NCBI RefSeq assembly: GCF_004216475.1 | Contig: NZ_CP022303.1 | Location: 1,674,001-1,738,000, forward strand | Length of the DNA: 64,000 nucleotides | DNA from: Thalassococcus sp. S3 | Lineage (GTDB): Bacteria > Pseudomonadota > Alphaproteobacteria > Rhodobacterales > Rhodobacteraceae | Direction: 5' to 3' | Part shown: in pieces, positions 47,864 to 56,411 of the stretch | How the letters are laid out: every line of letters starts with the position of its first letter | Numbering within the stretch: the first letter of the stretch is position 1 | Translations under genes and position numbers: made by a program | Notes under the pieces: generated by a model | What the model was told of the DNA's origin: nothing | Databases searched by the model: none | Seen by the model: only the letters and a program-made list of their open reading frames with translations

Positions 47864-47903
47864 GCGCCTCAACGGCTCGTTGCTCCACGTGCCGTTGAGG
47901 CGC
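47864..47903. repeat. 13-bp perfect inverted repeat between cobS and paralogue B
   Basis: GCGCCTCAACGGC (47,864-47,876) and its complement (47,891-47,903) enclose a 14-base loop. A weaker repeat (ATGCGCTT with AAGCGC..AT) lies at 47,824-47,848. There is no T tract. It could be a leader hairpin for paralogue B. Confidence 0.65.
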
Positions 47904-48006
47904 GTGGCGATGCCGGACAGATTTGCAAACATGGCAATAGACCAAGCGCGCTTTGGGCCGCGCATGGAGCACAAGTCATAACTGCCGATGTGGTTCTGTT
48001 TGCATT

Positions 48007-48030
48007 GGGCCAGCGGTCGTTTGCTGGCCC
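48007..48030 (-). terminator. hairpin downstream of cobS
   Basis: An 8-bp stem GGGCCAGC/GCTGGCCC with an 8-base loop starts 20 bases past the cobS stop on the minus strand. There is no T tract, so it may be a processing or pause hairpin rather than a full terminator. Confidence 0.45.
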
Positions 48031-48050
48031 TCCTCAAGGTGGGCGAGGGG

Positions 48051-49037
48051 TCAGCCCAAGCTGGTGCTTGCCGCGCTTTCAGGCAGTTCTTCATCAAAGC
48101 AGCGCTGATAGAATTCCGCCACGGTCTGACGTTCAAGCTCGTCACATTTGTTGAGGAAGCTAAGGCGGAACGCGTATCCGACATTGCGGAAGATCTCTGC
48201 GTTTTGCGCCCATGCAATCACCGTACGCGGGCTCATCACGGTGGAGAGATCTCCGTTCATGAAGGCCGTGCGCGTCAGATCGGCAACCGTGACCATCTGC
48301 TTGATGGTCTTGCGCCCGCTTTCCGTATTGTAATGCGGCGCTTTCGACAGGACGATGTTCGTCTCTGCATCGATGCTGAGATAGTTGAGTGTGGCCACCA
48401 GGCTCCACCGGTCCATCTGACCCTGGTTGATCTGCTGGGTCCCGTGATAAAGTCCGGTCGTGTCGCCCAGTCCGACGGTGTTCGAGGTCGCGAAGATCCG
48501 GAAATACGGATGCGGCGTGATCACCTCGTTCTGGTCGAGCAGCGTCAGCTTTCCGTCCACCTCCAGCACGCGCTGGATCACGAACATCACGTCGGCCCGG
48601 CCGGCATCGTATTCGTCAAAGACAATCGCCGTGGGATTGCGCAGCGCCCAGGGCAGGATCCCTTCCTGAAAGTCGGTCACCTGCTTGCCGTCCTTCAGCT
48701 TGATCGCATCTTTGCCGATCAGGTCGATCCGGCTGATATGGCTGTCCAGGTTGACCCGCACCGCGGGCCAGTTGAGGCGGCTTGCCACCTGTTCGATATG
48801 GGTTGATTTGCCCGTTCCGTGATAGCCTTGGATCATCACGCGGCGGTTGTGGCTGAACCCGGCCAGAATGGCGAGCGTGGTGTCGGGATCGAACTTGTAG
48901 GTCGGATCAAGCTCGGGTACGCGGTCCGAAGGTTCCGCAAAGCCCTTTACTGTCATGTCGGTGTCAATGCCAAACACTTCCCGGACCGAGATGTCTTCGC
49001 TTGGTTTCGCATCGATGTCGATCATGCCATCCGCCAT
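48051..49037 (-). CDS. cobS: cobaltochelatase subunit CobS (AAA+ ATPase)
   Basis: The 328-residue AAA+ partner of CobT has Walker [10 protein letters not shown] (about 98-106), Walker [11 protein letters not shown], sensor 1 [11 protein letters not shown] and a C-terminal helical region. It forms ring complexes with CobT that power cobalt insertion by CobN. The start is the ATG at 49,037 with AAAGGAC 6 bases upstream; a longer frame to 49,214 has no homology. No cobN is present in the window. Confidence 0.95.
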   Translation of the reverse strand: MADGMIDIDAKPSEDISVREVFGIDTDMTVKGFAEPSDRVPELDPTYKFDPDTTLAILAGFSHNRRVMIQGYHGTGKSTHIEQVASRLNWPAVRVNLDSHISRIDLIGKDAIKLKDGKQVTDFQEGILPWALRNPTAIVFDEYDAGRADVMFVIQRVLEVDGKLTLLDQNEVITPHPYFRIFATSNTVGLGDTTGLYHGTQQINQGQMDRWSLVATLNYLSIDAETNIVLSKAPHYNTESGRKTIKQMVTVADLTRTAFMNGDLSTVMSPRTVIAWAQNAEIFRNVGYAFRLSFLNKCDELERQTVAEFYQRCFDEELPESAASTSLG

Positions 49038-49569
49038 GTCGTTGTCCTTTCCTGCTCGCCTCGGGGCGTCAGCCCGTCGTGCAACATAACGCTGACAAGG
49101 GCAAGGGGAAGGGCGTGGAAATTGATCGACAAAGCGTGCGTGGAAGCGCGCCGCCCCTTCCCATCGGAAAGGCGCTAGGGAGAAAGCCGCGCGATTTCCC
49201 GCCCAAACGACCAAAGAAAGGCCGCAAGAAGCGAAACCGGCCCGACCTGAAATCGGCTCTTATCTGAGACGTGTTTACCGCTCAATGGATTAGGAAAGGT
49301 GTTGCGGGTCGTCGAAAACGCGGCGCGGTCCAGACTACTCGAAGGCAAAGCCATCGTATTTCGGTGGGTGCCGTCCTCGGCGAACCGCACGATATTGGTC
49401 TGCGTGCAGTTATTCTACCTTGCGGGTCGTGGCATGGGGCGGGGTGGTGCGCGGCAATAGCAACTTCTGTATTTTCCCGCGCGCAGGCCGGCTTTGGTTG
49501 TCTGCAGCTGCAGTAATATTAGTTAAAGCTTAGCTTTAAAAAATTCAGACAACACTATGATTTGGAGTA
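49038..49569. other. spacer between cobS and the J-domain gene
   Basis: No convincing gene. The last 80 bases (about 49,490-49,570) are AT-rich and carry TTAAAGCT/AGCTTTAA, a short hairpin just after the stop of the J-domain gene that could be part of its terminator. The cobS promoter should lie in the first 200 bases; no site was assigned. Confidence 0.5.
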
Positions 49570-50196
49570 TTAATCTTTAAAGTTGCGGCTGACCTTGATC
49601 TGGTCCCAGGCCCATACAACCTCCTGAAGCTGTTCTTCTTGGCTGCGGTCCCCGCCATTCATATCCGGGTGCAGGACCTTGATGAGTTTCTTATAAGCCT
49701 TGCGCACCTCGGTTTTCGTCCAGGTGTCCTTGGCATCCAGGATCTCGATGGCGCGCCGCTCGGTCGGGGGCAGCTTTCGCCCCGCACCGCCACCGCGTCC
49801 GGGATTTTGCGTGGCATTGGCGCCCAGAACCTGGTGTGGATCTTCGATGCCAAGCCGGGCCCAGGCACGGGCCTCTGGATCGCCCATCGGCTTTGTCTGC
49901 CGCTCCCAGACCTTGTCTTTCGACATCTGGGCGTTCAGCTCGGCCTCGGTTGTCCCATCGAAGAAATTCCATTTCAGATTGTACTCGCGCACGTGCTGCT
50001 GGCAAAACCAGAAATAGTCGTCCAGCACGTCGGGCGCCTTGGGCGCGCGGTATTTGCCGGGCTCCTGACATCCCTCGTGGTCGCACATCCGCGTCGATGT
50101 TTCCGACGCACCCGACATCCCCCGACGCCCGCGCGGGTTCTTTTTCTTGGCCGACGACACGGACATATCAAAACCAAAGGGATCGGGTTTGGACAT
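49570..50196 (-). CDS. J-domain (DnaJ-like) protein
   Basis: The 208-residue protein has a J domain at its C-terminus, not its N-terminus: TWTKTEVRKAYKKLIKVLHPDMNGGDRSQEEQL with the HPD tripeptide (about residue 181). The N-terminal part has a CDHEGCQEPGKYRAP segment and CQQH that could bind zinc. This architecture is common in alphaproteobacteria, often near cobS/cobT. It should stimulate an Hsp70; the client is unknown. The start is the ATG at 50,196. It is divergent from bolA. Confidence 0.88.
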   Translation of the reverse strand: MSKPDPFGFDMSVSSAKKKNPRGRRGMSGASETSTRMCDHEGCQEPGKYRAPKAPDVLDDYFWFCQQHVREYNLKWNFFDGTTEAELNAQMSKDKVWERQTKPMGDPEARAWARLGIEDPHQVLGANATQNPGRGGGAGRKLPPTERRAIEILDAKDTWTKTEVRKAYKKLIKVLHPDMNGGDRSQEEQLQEVVWAWDQIKVSRNFKD

Positions 50197-50326
50197 CTCG
50201 GCAGAACCTTTCGATAGACCTTTTCGACTCGAGGGGTGGAGTTTAATCTCTCCGCCGCCAGATAGAAGAGGGCGCATCAGATTTTTTGGCGCCTGACACA
50301 GAACCGGGCACAGAGCGGGAGCATTC

Positions 50327-50584
50327 ATGAGCGTTACAGAAGAGATCACCGTCAGACTGAACCAGGCTTTCGCACCCAGAGAGCTTGAAGTGGTCGACGA
50401 CAGCGAAAGTCATCGCGGGCATTCCGGCTATCATGAGGGCGGAGAGAGCCATTTCAACGTACGTATTCGGTCCGATGCTTTTTCAGGACAGTCGCGTATC
50501 GCGCGACATCGCGCGGTGCATGCGGCCCTGGGGCCGGAGCTGGTCGGCCGGATCCACGCCCTTGCATTGGACATAGACGCCTAG
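50327..50584 (+). CDS. bolA: BolA family protein
   Basis: The 85-residue BolA-like protein has the expected ELEVVDDSESHRGHSG loop, ESHFNVRIRSDAF and the invariant His in ARHRAVHAAL. BolA proteins bind monothiol glutaredoxins and take part in iron-sulfur handling or stress responses. It is divergent from the J-domain gene, and its stop codon overlaps the convergent stop of the next gene (50,581-50,584). Confidence 0.93.
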   Translation: MSVTEEITVRLNQAFAPRELEVVDDSESHRGHSGYHEGGESHFNVRIRSDAFSGQSRIARHRAVHAALGPELVGRIHALALDIDA

Positions 50585-51066
50585 CGTCTCGTTCCCTCGT
50601 CGGATCCTTTATCGATATCGTTCGGTGTATCCGGCACCTCGTCATGCGGCGCGGTCTTGGGCATATCAGCCGCGCCTTGACGTTGGGCCGCGCGCACGCG
50701 CAGCGCGGTCGAGATCTCGGGCACCTCATCGGGCTCCTCGACACCGTTGTCCGTGCGCGGCGCCTCTGCTGCGGGTGGGTCGTCCGGTTCGGGCGCTTCC
50801 AGCAAGCGCGGTGCGAAACTATCTGTCCGCGTCTGTGCAGGCCGGCAAAACACCAAGAGGTTCCGCCAGTTGGTGGTGCTGCCCGTCAGCCCCTGGCGTT
50901 CGTCGCTAGGCAGCATGTCAGACCGCAGATATTCCCAGCCGTCCTCGGCCATGCGGTTGATGACCTGTTCAACCGCGAAGGCAAACCTTGCTTCGGCCCC
51001 ACGGAGACCTTTTGCCTTTTCACCTTTGGTGGGGGCCGCAACGACCTTGTATTCGTATCGCCTCAT
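50581..51066 (-). CDS. DUF4177-like protein with long acidic tail
   Basis: 161 residues. The N-terminal 70 (MRRYEYKVVAAPTKG...GWEYLRSDMLPS) match small DUF4177-type domains; the rest is low-complexity, rich in Pro, Glu, Asp and Ala. The function is unknown. The start is the ATG at 51,066; the open frame further upstream has no family signal. The stop overlaps that of bolA by four bases. Confidence 0.78.
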   Translation of the reverse strand: MRRYEYKVVAAPTKGEKAKGLRGAEARFAFAVEQVINRMAEDGWEYLRSDMLPSDERQGLTGSTTNWRNLLVFCRPAQTRTDSFAPRLLEAPEPDDPPAAEAPRTDNGVEEPDEVPEISTALRVRAAQRQGAADMPKTAPHDEVPDTPNDIDKGSDEGTRR

Positions 51067-51142
51067 GTCTCTCTCTGACACTGCTTCGGCGCACTTTATG
51101 CGAAAAGCTGACCCGAAAGACCAGACGCCTCGCGCCGTGCCG

Positions 51143-51625
51143 TCAGGCCCTGCGGGGGATCCCGATGCTGCGCCCCGCACGCTCGGGCCAGCCAAGCGCG
51201 TCGTGCGTCTTTTTCATTGCGTCGAGCCGTGCCAGAATGTCCGCTGGGATCGGCGCAACCTTGGGTCCGCTCATGTCGATATGCAGGCCCAGACCTTCCG
51301 CGGTTGCCGCCAGCCATCCATCGACATGGCGTAACTCCTGATAGGTATGAAACCGCTTTTGATCGAAATCCAGCAATTGGGTTGAGACCCGCACCGCGTC
51401 GCCCTGGTGCAGTTCCCGGACATAGCAGACGTGAAATTCGGCCGTATAGGTCGTGTGACCGCGGGTTTCGGCATAGTCCGGGCCGAACCCGAAGGCTTCG
51501 TAGATTTCATCGACACCCTGGTCGAACAAGACATTGTAGTAGGCCATGTTCAGATGGCCGTTATAGTCGATCCATTCCGGCTTGACCGTCATTTCAGTGG
51601 ACAGGTAGGGGGCGGGCTGGGTCAT
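51143..51625 (-). CDS. thioesterase family protein (hot-dog fold)
   Basis: The 160-residue 4HBT-type protein has the WIDYNGHLNMAYYNVLFD motif in which Asp and the following Asn-Gly-His are typical of acyl-CoA thioesterases, followed by HTTYTAEFHVCYVRELHQGD. The substrate is unknown; relatives include carnitine-related thioesterases. The start is the ATG at 51,625 or two codons upstream. Confidence 0.85.
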   Translation of the reverse strand: MTQPAPYLSTEMTVKPEWIDYNGHLNMAYYNVLFDQGVDEIYEAFGFGPDYAETRGHTTYTAEFHVCYVRELHQGDAVRVSTQLLDFDQKRFHTYQELRHVDGWLAATAEGLGLHIDMSGPKVAPIPADILARLDAMKKTHDALGWPERAGRSIGIPRRA

Positions 51626-51685
51626 GCGCAAAACTCCTTTTGCCGCCTTATGACCCCATTGCCGGAGGGCGCCAAGCCATTCGCG

Positions 51686-51967
51686 CTAAGTTCGCTTTCG
51701 AAGACGATATTGCACGGCCAGCCCGCTCAGCCCGATCGCGATCCAGCTGATCTGGATCAGCGCCGATGTCAGGTTGAAATCAACCGAAAGGCCGATCAGC
51801 ACCAACGTCGCCGCAAGGATGTTCAGAATGGAGAACATCGCGCCATTGCCACAAATCAGGCGCATCTGAAGAGCTGCAAATCCAAGCAGGTAGGTTGCCA
51901 GACCCAGCAAGCCGGCCAGACGGCAAAGCACTTCCAACGATGTCGCTGAGGAAACGACACTACTCAT
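51686..51967 (-). CDS. small membrane protein (CBU_0592-like)
   Basis: The 93-residue protein has three hydrophobic segments (about 15-33, 42-60 and 68-84) and a basic end YRLRKRT. It looks like the small three-helix CBU_0592-type membrane family of unknown function; that assignment is tentative. It lies 92 bases after the Crp-family gene on the same strand. Three TTAA tetramers at 7-base spacing (52,045-52,062) lie upstream. Confidence 0.65.
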   Translation of the reverse strand: MSSVVSSATSLEVLCRLAGLLGLATYLLGFAALQMRLICGNGAMFSILNILAATLVLIGLSVDFNLTSALIQISWIAIGLSGLAVQYRLRKRT

Positions 51968-52058
51968 TACGCAAATGCCTAACAGAAGAAATTATTAAAA
52001 ATGAACGGAAACAGTCGAAATGCACACCACCTGACCGACCCGCATTAACCTTTAAGCG

Positions 52059-52757
52059 TTAACGCGGATTTGCCATAGGCAGGTATTCCTTACCCAAGGG
52101 AACTTCCCCCCGGGGACCGGCTTGCCACAACGCGCGGAGGTCTGCCTCTCTCAGCACGTCGAGGCGTCGATAGGCCCGCCGGACATATCCGCGTGCCTGC
52201 CATTGACCAAGGATGCGATTGATGCTTTGCCGGGACACCCCGACAAGTGCGGCAAGCTCTTCCTGGCTGGCATGGACCTGGCTGTTCTGGGCCAGTTCGA
52301 TCATCCGGCGGGCCAGCATGCGCTCTGGTGAGATGAGCATCAGGTCATCGACCACACCGTAAAGCGCCCTTGTGTGACGGCAGACCTGCTGGACAAGGGC
52401 GTCGTGAAGGGCCCGGTGCCGGGACATCAGCTCCCTCAACGCGCGTTCCGGCACCTCCAGCAGGTCGACCGCGCTCGACGTGACAGCATCATGCATGCGT
52501 GGCGCGCCGTCGATGAACGACATCTCACCAAACCAGTAAGGCGCCGAGAGGCGTGTGAGGATGGTTTCGGCGCCGTCTGCCCGAATTTTGCGAATTCGGA
52601 CCTCTCCCCGTTGCAGCCCGTAGAACGCGGTGGCCTGCTCTGCGTCCCGGAAAATCACGGTTTCCGCAGGCAGGTGCCGGGGTCTGGCCGACCTGAGCAG
52701 TGCCTTTTGAAGATCCCGAGGCAGGTTCTCGAGAAAAGTGTCGCGCGGAGTTTGCAT
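52059..52757 (-). CDS. Crp/Fnr-family transcription regulator
   Basis: 232 residues: an N-terminal cyclic-nucleotide-type sensor domain (about 15-120; YWFGEMSFIDGAPRMHDAV), a long dimer helix and a C-terminal winged helix-turn-helix (ASQEELAALVGVSRQSINRILGQWQARGYV, about 162-192). No Cys cluster for an Fnr iron-sulfur centre is present, so it is not an oxygen-sensing Fnr. It is divergent from a class II aldolase gene; a 16-bp palindrome between them is a candidate operator. The effector is unknown. Confidence 0.88.
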   Translation of the reverse strand: MQTPRDTFLENLPRDLQKALLRSARPRHLPAETVIFRDAEQATAFYGLQRGEVRIRKIRADGAETILTRLSAPYWFGEMSFIDGAPRMHDAVTSSAVDLLEVPERALRELMSRHRALHDALVQQVCRHTRALYGVVDDLMLISPERMLARRMIELAQNSQVHASQEELAALVGVSRQSINRILGQWQARGYVRRAYRRLDVLREADLRALWQAGPRGEVPLGKEYLPMANPR

Positions 52758-52806
52758 ATCGTTCCCAACGGTTAGGTCGCACGATCTGAGCAGGCAAACC
52801 TGTGAA

Positions 52807-52822
52807 TGTCAAAAGGTTGACA
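52807..52822. promoter_or_regulatory. palindrome TGTCAA-N4-TTGACA between crp-type and aldolase genes
   Basis: A perfect 6-bp-arm palindrome with spacer AAGG. The right arm is also a consensus -35 box (TTGACA). Size and symmetry fit a dimeric Crp/Fnr-family regulator; binding would then block the aldolase promoter and could affect the regulator's own. Confidence 0.5.
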
Positions 52823-52846
52823 GTCTTGCCGGTATTCCATGCTTAA
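52817..52846 (+). promoter_or_regulatory. candidate promoter of the aldolase gene
   Basis: The -35 box TTGACA is perfect. About 17-19 bases later lies an AT-rich GCTTAAAT that could serve as a poor -10. The ATG at 52,891 is about 45 bases downstream. Confidence 0.4.
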
Positions 52847-52890
52847 ATAAGCTGAACCGCGCCGTGCGCGCGTGAATGGGAGGACACTTT

Positions 52891-53733
52891 ATGAACGATC
52901 AATCGGCACTTCAGATCAGCAGTGGATTTGCGATCCCGGACCCAACAGAGGTACCGCGGCTTGAAGGCCAGGTATCAGAGGCTGAATGGGCTTTGCGATG
53001 CGAGCTTGCGGCCACCTACCGGCTCTGCGCTTTGCATGGATGGACCGATCTTGTCTTCACGCATATTTCGGCCCGCCTGCCGGATGAGCCGGGCAAGGAC
53101 GGTCAGATGGAAGAGCGGTTCCTGATCAATCCTTACGGCGTGATGTTTGAAGAGATGACCGCGTCAAGCCTCGTGAAGATCGACCTTGATGGCAATATTT
53201 GTCAGGAGACGCCCTATTTCGTCAATCCAGCCGGCTTTACCATTCACAGCGCCGTTCATTCCGCGCGCCATGATGCGGGATGTGTGATCCATGTGCATAC
53301 GCCTTACGGCGTGGCCGTTTCGGTGCAAAAGCGCGGGCTGCGGCGCTATACGCAATTTGCCATGACGGTCTGCAACGATCTGGCCTATCACGATTATGAA
53401 GGCATCGCGCTTGAGCTTGATGAGCGGGAGCGCATCGTGAACGATCTGGGCGACAAGAGCCTGCTGATTCTGCGCAATCACGGCACGCTGACGCTGGGCG
53501 AGAACTGCGCCATCGCGTTCCTGCGGATGTACTTTCTGGAAAACGCCTGCAAGACGCAGATCCTGGCGCAATCCGTCGGCAGCGAGGATCATCTTTGCGA
53601 AGAACCTCAAGAGATGGCCGATCTCGTCGGGCAGCAGGCGCAGCCGGCCTTTAGCCGCGGCAGGGGCGACAACCTCATCTGGCCGGGGCTGATGCGCAAA
53701 CTCAACCGGACCAATCCCGGACACGACTATTGA
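52891..53733 (+). CDS. class II aldolase/adducin family protein
   Basis: The 280-residue class II aldolase fold shows FTHISARLPD, LINPYGVMFEEMTASSLVKIDLDG, the zinc-binding HVHTPYG (about 136-142) and RNHGTLTLGE. Members are sugar-phosphate aldolases or decarboxylases; the exact substrate is unknown. The start is the ATG at 52,891, preceded by GGGAGGACAC; an ATG 15 bases upstream lies within that ribosome site. It is probably controlled by the divergent Crp-type regulator. The 3' end overlaps the convergent TfoX-like gene by 7 bases. Confidence 0.88.
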   Translation: MNDQSALQISSGFAIPDPTEVPRLEGQVSEAEWALRCELAATYRLCALHGWTDLVFTHISARLPDEPGKDGQMEERFLINPYGVMFEEMTASSLVKIDLDGNICQETPYFVNPAGFTIHSAVHSARHDAGCVIHVHTPYGVAVSVQKRGLRRYTQFAMTVCNDLAYHDYEGIALELDERERIVNDLGDKSLLILRNHGTLTLGENCAIAFLRMYFLENACKTQILAQSVGSEDHLCEEPQEMADLVGQQAQPAFSRGRGDNLIWPGLMRKLNRTNPGHDY

Positions 53734-54071
53734 TCTTGGCTGCGCGCGGGCAGGGTGGCCACAAACGCCTCTGCCTGCGCGACCCAGGCCGCCAGATCGG
53801 CATCGCTTTCGTATCCTTCAGGCGCCACGCGGATGAAGCCTTTGGGCTGGCGACCGCTTTTGAACTGCATCGGTACCACGAAGGGCTTTTTCAGCGCCTT
53901 GCCGGCCGCATCCGCGCCAAGGCGGACCATCAGATAGCCATCGCGCACCCCGCAGCACATGTGACCCGCTACCATGAAGATCAGTCCGCCCATCATCTTC
54001 ATCGTCTTGACGTCCGATCTGTGCTCAAGTGTCGCGCGCACCCGTGCGACCTCATCTTCATCATAAGCCAT
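53727..54071 (-). CDS. TfoX N-terminal domain protein
   Basis: The 114-residue protein matches the TfoX N-terminal domain: KTMKMMGGLIFMVAGHMCCGVRDGYLMVRLG, then FVVPMQFKSGRQPKGFIRV. Only the N-terminal domain is present, as in many alphaproteobacterial stand-alone copies; a role in competence is not implied. The start is the ATG at 54,071 (MAYDEDEV); the longer frame is not family-like. Confidence 0.85.
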   Translation of the reverse strand: MAYDEDEVARVRATLEHRSDVKTMKMMGGLIFMVAGHMCCGVRDGYLMVRLGADAAGKALKKPFVVPMQFKSGRQPKGFIRVAPEGYESDADLAAWVAQAEAFVATLPARSQDQ

Positions 54072-54192
54072 TGCTGTTTCCCTGTTGTTCCACCGTTGCT
54101 TCTCCGGGGATGGGGGCGGCGCAAACCGGCCATTTGAGCCGGTCGCCGACATAGCCCTTGATCTTGCCCGGGACCGTGGCATTCTATCCGAT

Positions 54193-54367
54193 GATGGTGC
54201 CCGGGAGAAATCCGGGCTGAAAAGGGAACACGGTGCGGGCCTTGCGTCTTAATCCGTGACTGCCCCCGCAACTGTAAGCGGTAAGCGACCCCGAATGACA
54301 CCACTGGGCCAAAGGGTCCGGGAAGGTTCGGGATAGCGGTGACCCGCAAGTCAGGAGACCTGCCATC
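54193..54367 (+). promoter_or_regulatory. cobalamin (B12) riboswitch
   Basis: All core elements of the AdoCbl class are present in order: closing stem GATGG (54,193-54,197) with CCATC (54,363-54,367), GGGAACACGGTG, the B12 box region CTGCCCCCGCAACTGTAAGCG, CCACTG, GGGAAGG, and GACCCGCAAGTCAGGAGACCTGCC. Downstream are a 6-bp CGGCGC/GCGCCG hairpin (54,370-54,388) and a GGGG/CCCC hairpin just before the ribosome site of the 54,435 gene. This layout fits control of translation or early termination. Confidence 0.95.
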
Positions 54368-54434
54368 TCCGGCGCGTCTGATGCGCCGCAGTCACCTTTG
54401 GCCGGGCGGGGTGCCCCGGGATGGAGCAGATCAG

Positions 54435-54800
54435 ATGACCGGTAAAGCCGACAAGACCTTTTGTTTCGTTCACATGTCCGCGCTCAGCGCAGAAGGGGCC
54501 ATGCGCGTCGAAAAGACGATAACTCAGCTTGAAGTCGACCCAGGCTCACCCGAGCGTGCGGTTGAGTTGGGCCAGTTGGGATATATGCAATGGTTGGGAA
54601 GCCTGCCCGGATCCGCCGATTACGAGGCCGAGGCGGTGCGCGCCTATCTCGCCGCGCAGCCTTTTCAGGACAGCGCTCCGGTACGGGTGTTCTGCGAGTT
54701 GCTCGCGCAGTCAATCAACGATCCGCTCGCGCCCCTCGATCTGGCGCTGCCTGTGCCGCAAAGGCGCGGTGGCGCGCGCCACCGGCGCCAGACCTTCTAA
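54435..54800 (+). CDS. uncharacterised protein under a cobalamin riboswitch
   Basis: 121 residues from the ATG at 54,435, with GGAG 8 bases upstream. There is no signal peptide or membrane segment. The middle is helical and acidic (ITQLEVDPGSPERAVELGQLGYMQWLGSLPGSADYEAEAVRAYLAAQPF) and the end is Arg-rich (PQRRGGARHRRQTF). It is not a B12 transporter, CbtA/CbtB, or a biosynthetic enzyme I know. It stands alone: the next gene, gatB, is convergent. Control by the riboswitch is inferred from position; function is unknown. Confidence 0.8.
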   Translation: MTGKADKTFCFVHMSALSAEGAMRVEKTITQLEVDPGSPERAVELGQLGYMQWLGSLPGSADYEAEAVRAYLAAQPFQDSAPVRVFCELLAQSINDPLAPLDLALPVPQRRGGARHRRQTF

Positions 54801-54827
54801 GACGGCCCGACCTGTCTAGTCGAGGGA

Positions 54828-56339
54828 TCAAAGGCCCAGCTTTGCGCTCACGATCTCGTTCACGGCCTTCGGGTTGGCCTTGCCGCCCGTTGCCTTCATG
54901 ACCTGACCCACGAACCAGCCCGCCAGTTTCGGGTTTTGCTTGGCCTTTTCCACCTGAGCGGGGTTGTCGGCGATCACCTGATCCACCGCGGCCTCGATCG
55001 CGCCGGTATCGGTGACCTGCTTCATGCCTTCGGTTTCGACGATCTCTGACGGCTCACGTCCCGACGTATAAGCGATTTCAAAGACGTCCTTTGCGATCTT
55101 GCCGCTGATATCGCCCTTCTGGATCAATTCGATGATCTGGCCCAGTTGCGTGGGGCTGATGGGGCTTTCGGTGATGTCGTGATCTTCCTTTTTCAGCCGC
55201 CCGAAAAGTTCGTTGATGACCCAATTGGCGGCGAGCTTTCCGTCGCGTCCCTCGGCCACGGCCTCGAAATAAGCGGCTGACTCAACCTCTGCCGTCAGCA
55301 CCGACGCATCATAGTCCGAGAGGCTGAAATCATTGATAAAGCGCGCTTTCTTCTCGTCCGGCAATTCCGGCAGGCTGGTCTCGATATCATCCACCCAGGC
55401 CTGTTCGATCTCCAGCGGCAGCAGATCCGGGTCGGGGAAATAGCGGTAATCGTGCGCCTCTTCCTTGGACCGCATCGACCGGGTCTCGCCCTTGTCAGGG
55501 TCATAGAGCCGGGTTTCCTGCTCCACCTTGCCGCCGGCTTCGACAATGGCGATCTGGCGGCGGGCCTCGACGTCGATGGCCTGCTGAATGAACCGCATGG
55601 AGTTCATGTTCTTGATCTCGCAGCGCGTCCCCAGATGGGAGAAGTCCTGCGTCTCCTGATAGCGCTCATAGGCGCCTGGCTCGCAGATCGACACGTTCAC
55701 GTCCGCGCGCAGGTTGCCGTTCTGCATGTTACCGTCGCAGGTGCCCAAATAGCGCAGGATCTGGCGCAGCTTGGCAATATACGCGGCGGCCTCTTCGGGG
55801 CCGCGGATGTCCGGCCTCGAGACGATCTCCATCAGCGCCACGCCCGTGCGGTTAAGGTCCACAAAGGACATCGCCGGGTCCATGTCGTGGATCGACTTGC
55901 CCGCATCCTGTTCCAGGTGAATACGCTCGATCCGTACGCGGCGGGCGATGCCTTCGCCCATCTCGACGATGACTTCGCCTTCACCCACGATGGGGTGGTA
56001 AAGCTGACTGATCTGGTAGCCCTGCGGCAGATCCGGGTAGAAATAGTTCTTGCGGTCGAACGCGCTGCGCAGGTTGATCTCGGCCTTCAGACCCAGCCCG
56101 GTGCGCACCGCCTGTTCGACACAATATTCGTTGATGACCGGCAGCATGCCCGGCATCGCGGCGTCCACGAAAGAGACGTTGGAATTCGGCTCTGCCCCGA
56201 ACGCGGTCGACGCGCCCGAAAAGAGCTTGGCGTTGGAACTGACCTGGGCGTGCACCTCCATCCCGATGACCAATTCCCAGTCCTGTTTGGCTCCGGCAAT
56301 CGTTTTCACCTTCGGGGGCTCGAACGTCAGGTCCAGCAT
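54828..56339 (-). CDS. gatB: Asp-tRNA(Asn)/Glu-tRNA(Gln) amidotransferase subunit B
   Basis: The 503-residue subunit recognises mischarged tRNA in the GatCAB complex and amidates it. Motifs: [19 protein letters not shown] at the start, [61 protein letters not shown] and a C-terminal YqeY/GatB domain ending [12 protein letters not shown]. Its presence implies indirect synthesis of Gln-tRNA and/or Asn-tRNA. GatC and GatA are not in the window. Confidence 0.97.
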   Translation of the reverse strand: MLDLTFEPPKVKTIAGAKQDWELVIGMEVHAQVSSNAKLFSGASTAFGAEPNSNVSFVDAAMPGMLPVINEYCVEQAVRTGLGLKAEINLRSAFDRKNYFYPDLPQGYQISQLYHPIVGEGEVIVEMGEGIARRVRIERIHLEQDAGKSIHDMDPAMSFVDLNRTGVALMEIVSRPDIRGPEEAAAYIAKLRQILRYLGTCDGNMQNGNLRADVNVSICEPGAYERYQETQDFSHLGTRCEIKNMNSMRFIQQAIDVEARRQIAIVEAGGKVEQETRLYDPDKGETRSMRSKEEAHDYRYFPDPDLLPLEIEQAWVDDIETSLPELPDEKKARFINDFSLSDYDASVLTAEVESAAYFEAVAEGRDGKLAANWVINELFGRLKKEDHDITESPISPTQLGQIIELIQKGDISGKIAKDVFEIAYTSGREPSEIVETEGMKQVTDTGAIEAAVDQVIADNPAQVEKAKQNPKLAGWFVGQVMKATGGKANPKAVNEIVSAKLGL

Positions 56340-56411
56340 CGCACACCGCCTTGTCGCATCAGAAAATCAGATTGCGTTCTAGGCGACAGGTTGGGTCGGG
56401 GCAAGGGGCCT

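Noticed and set aside
52045..52062. Three TTAA tetramers considered as a CtrA site
   Set aside because: CtrA sites need TTAA-N7-TTAA; here the spacings are 3 and 10, so the match fails.
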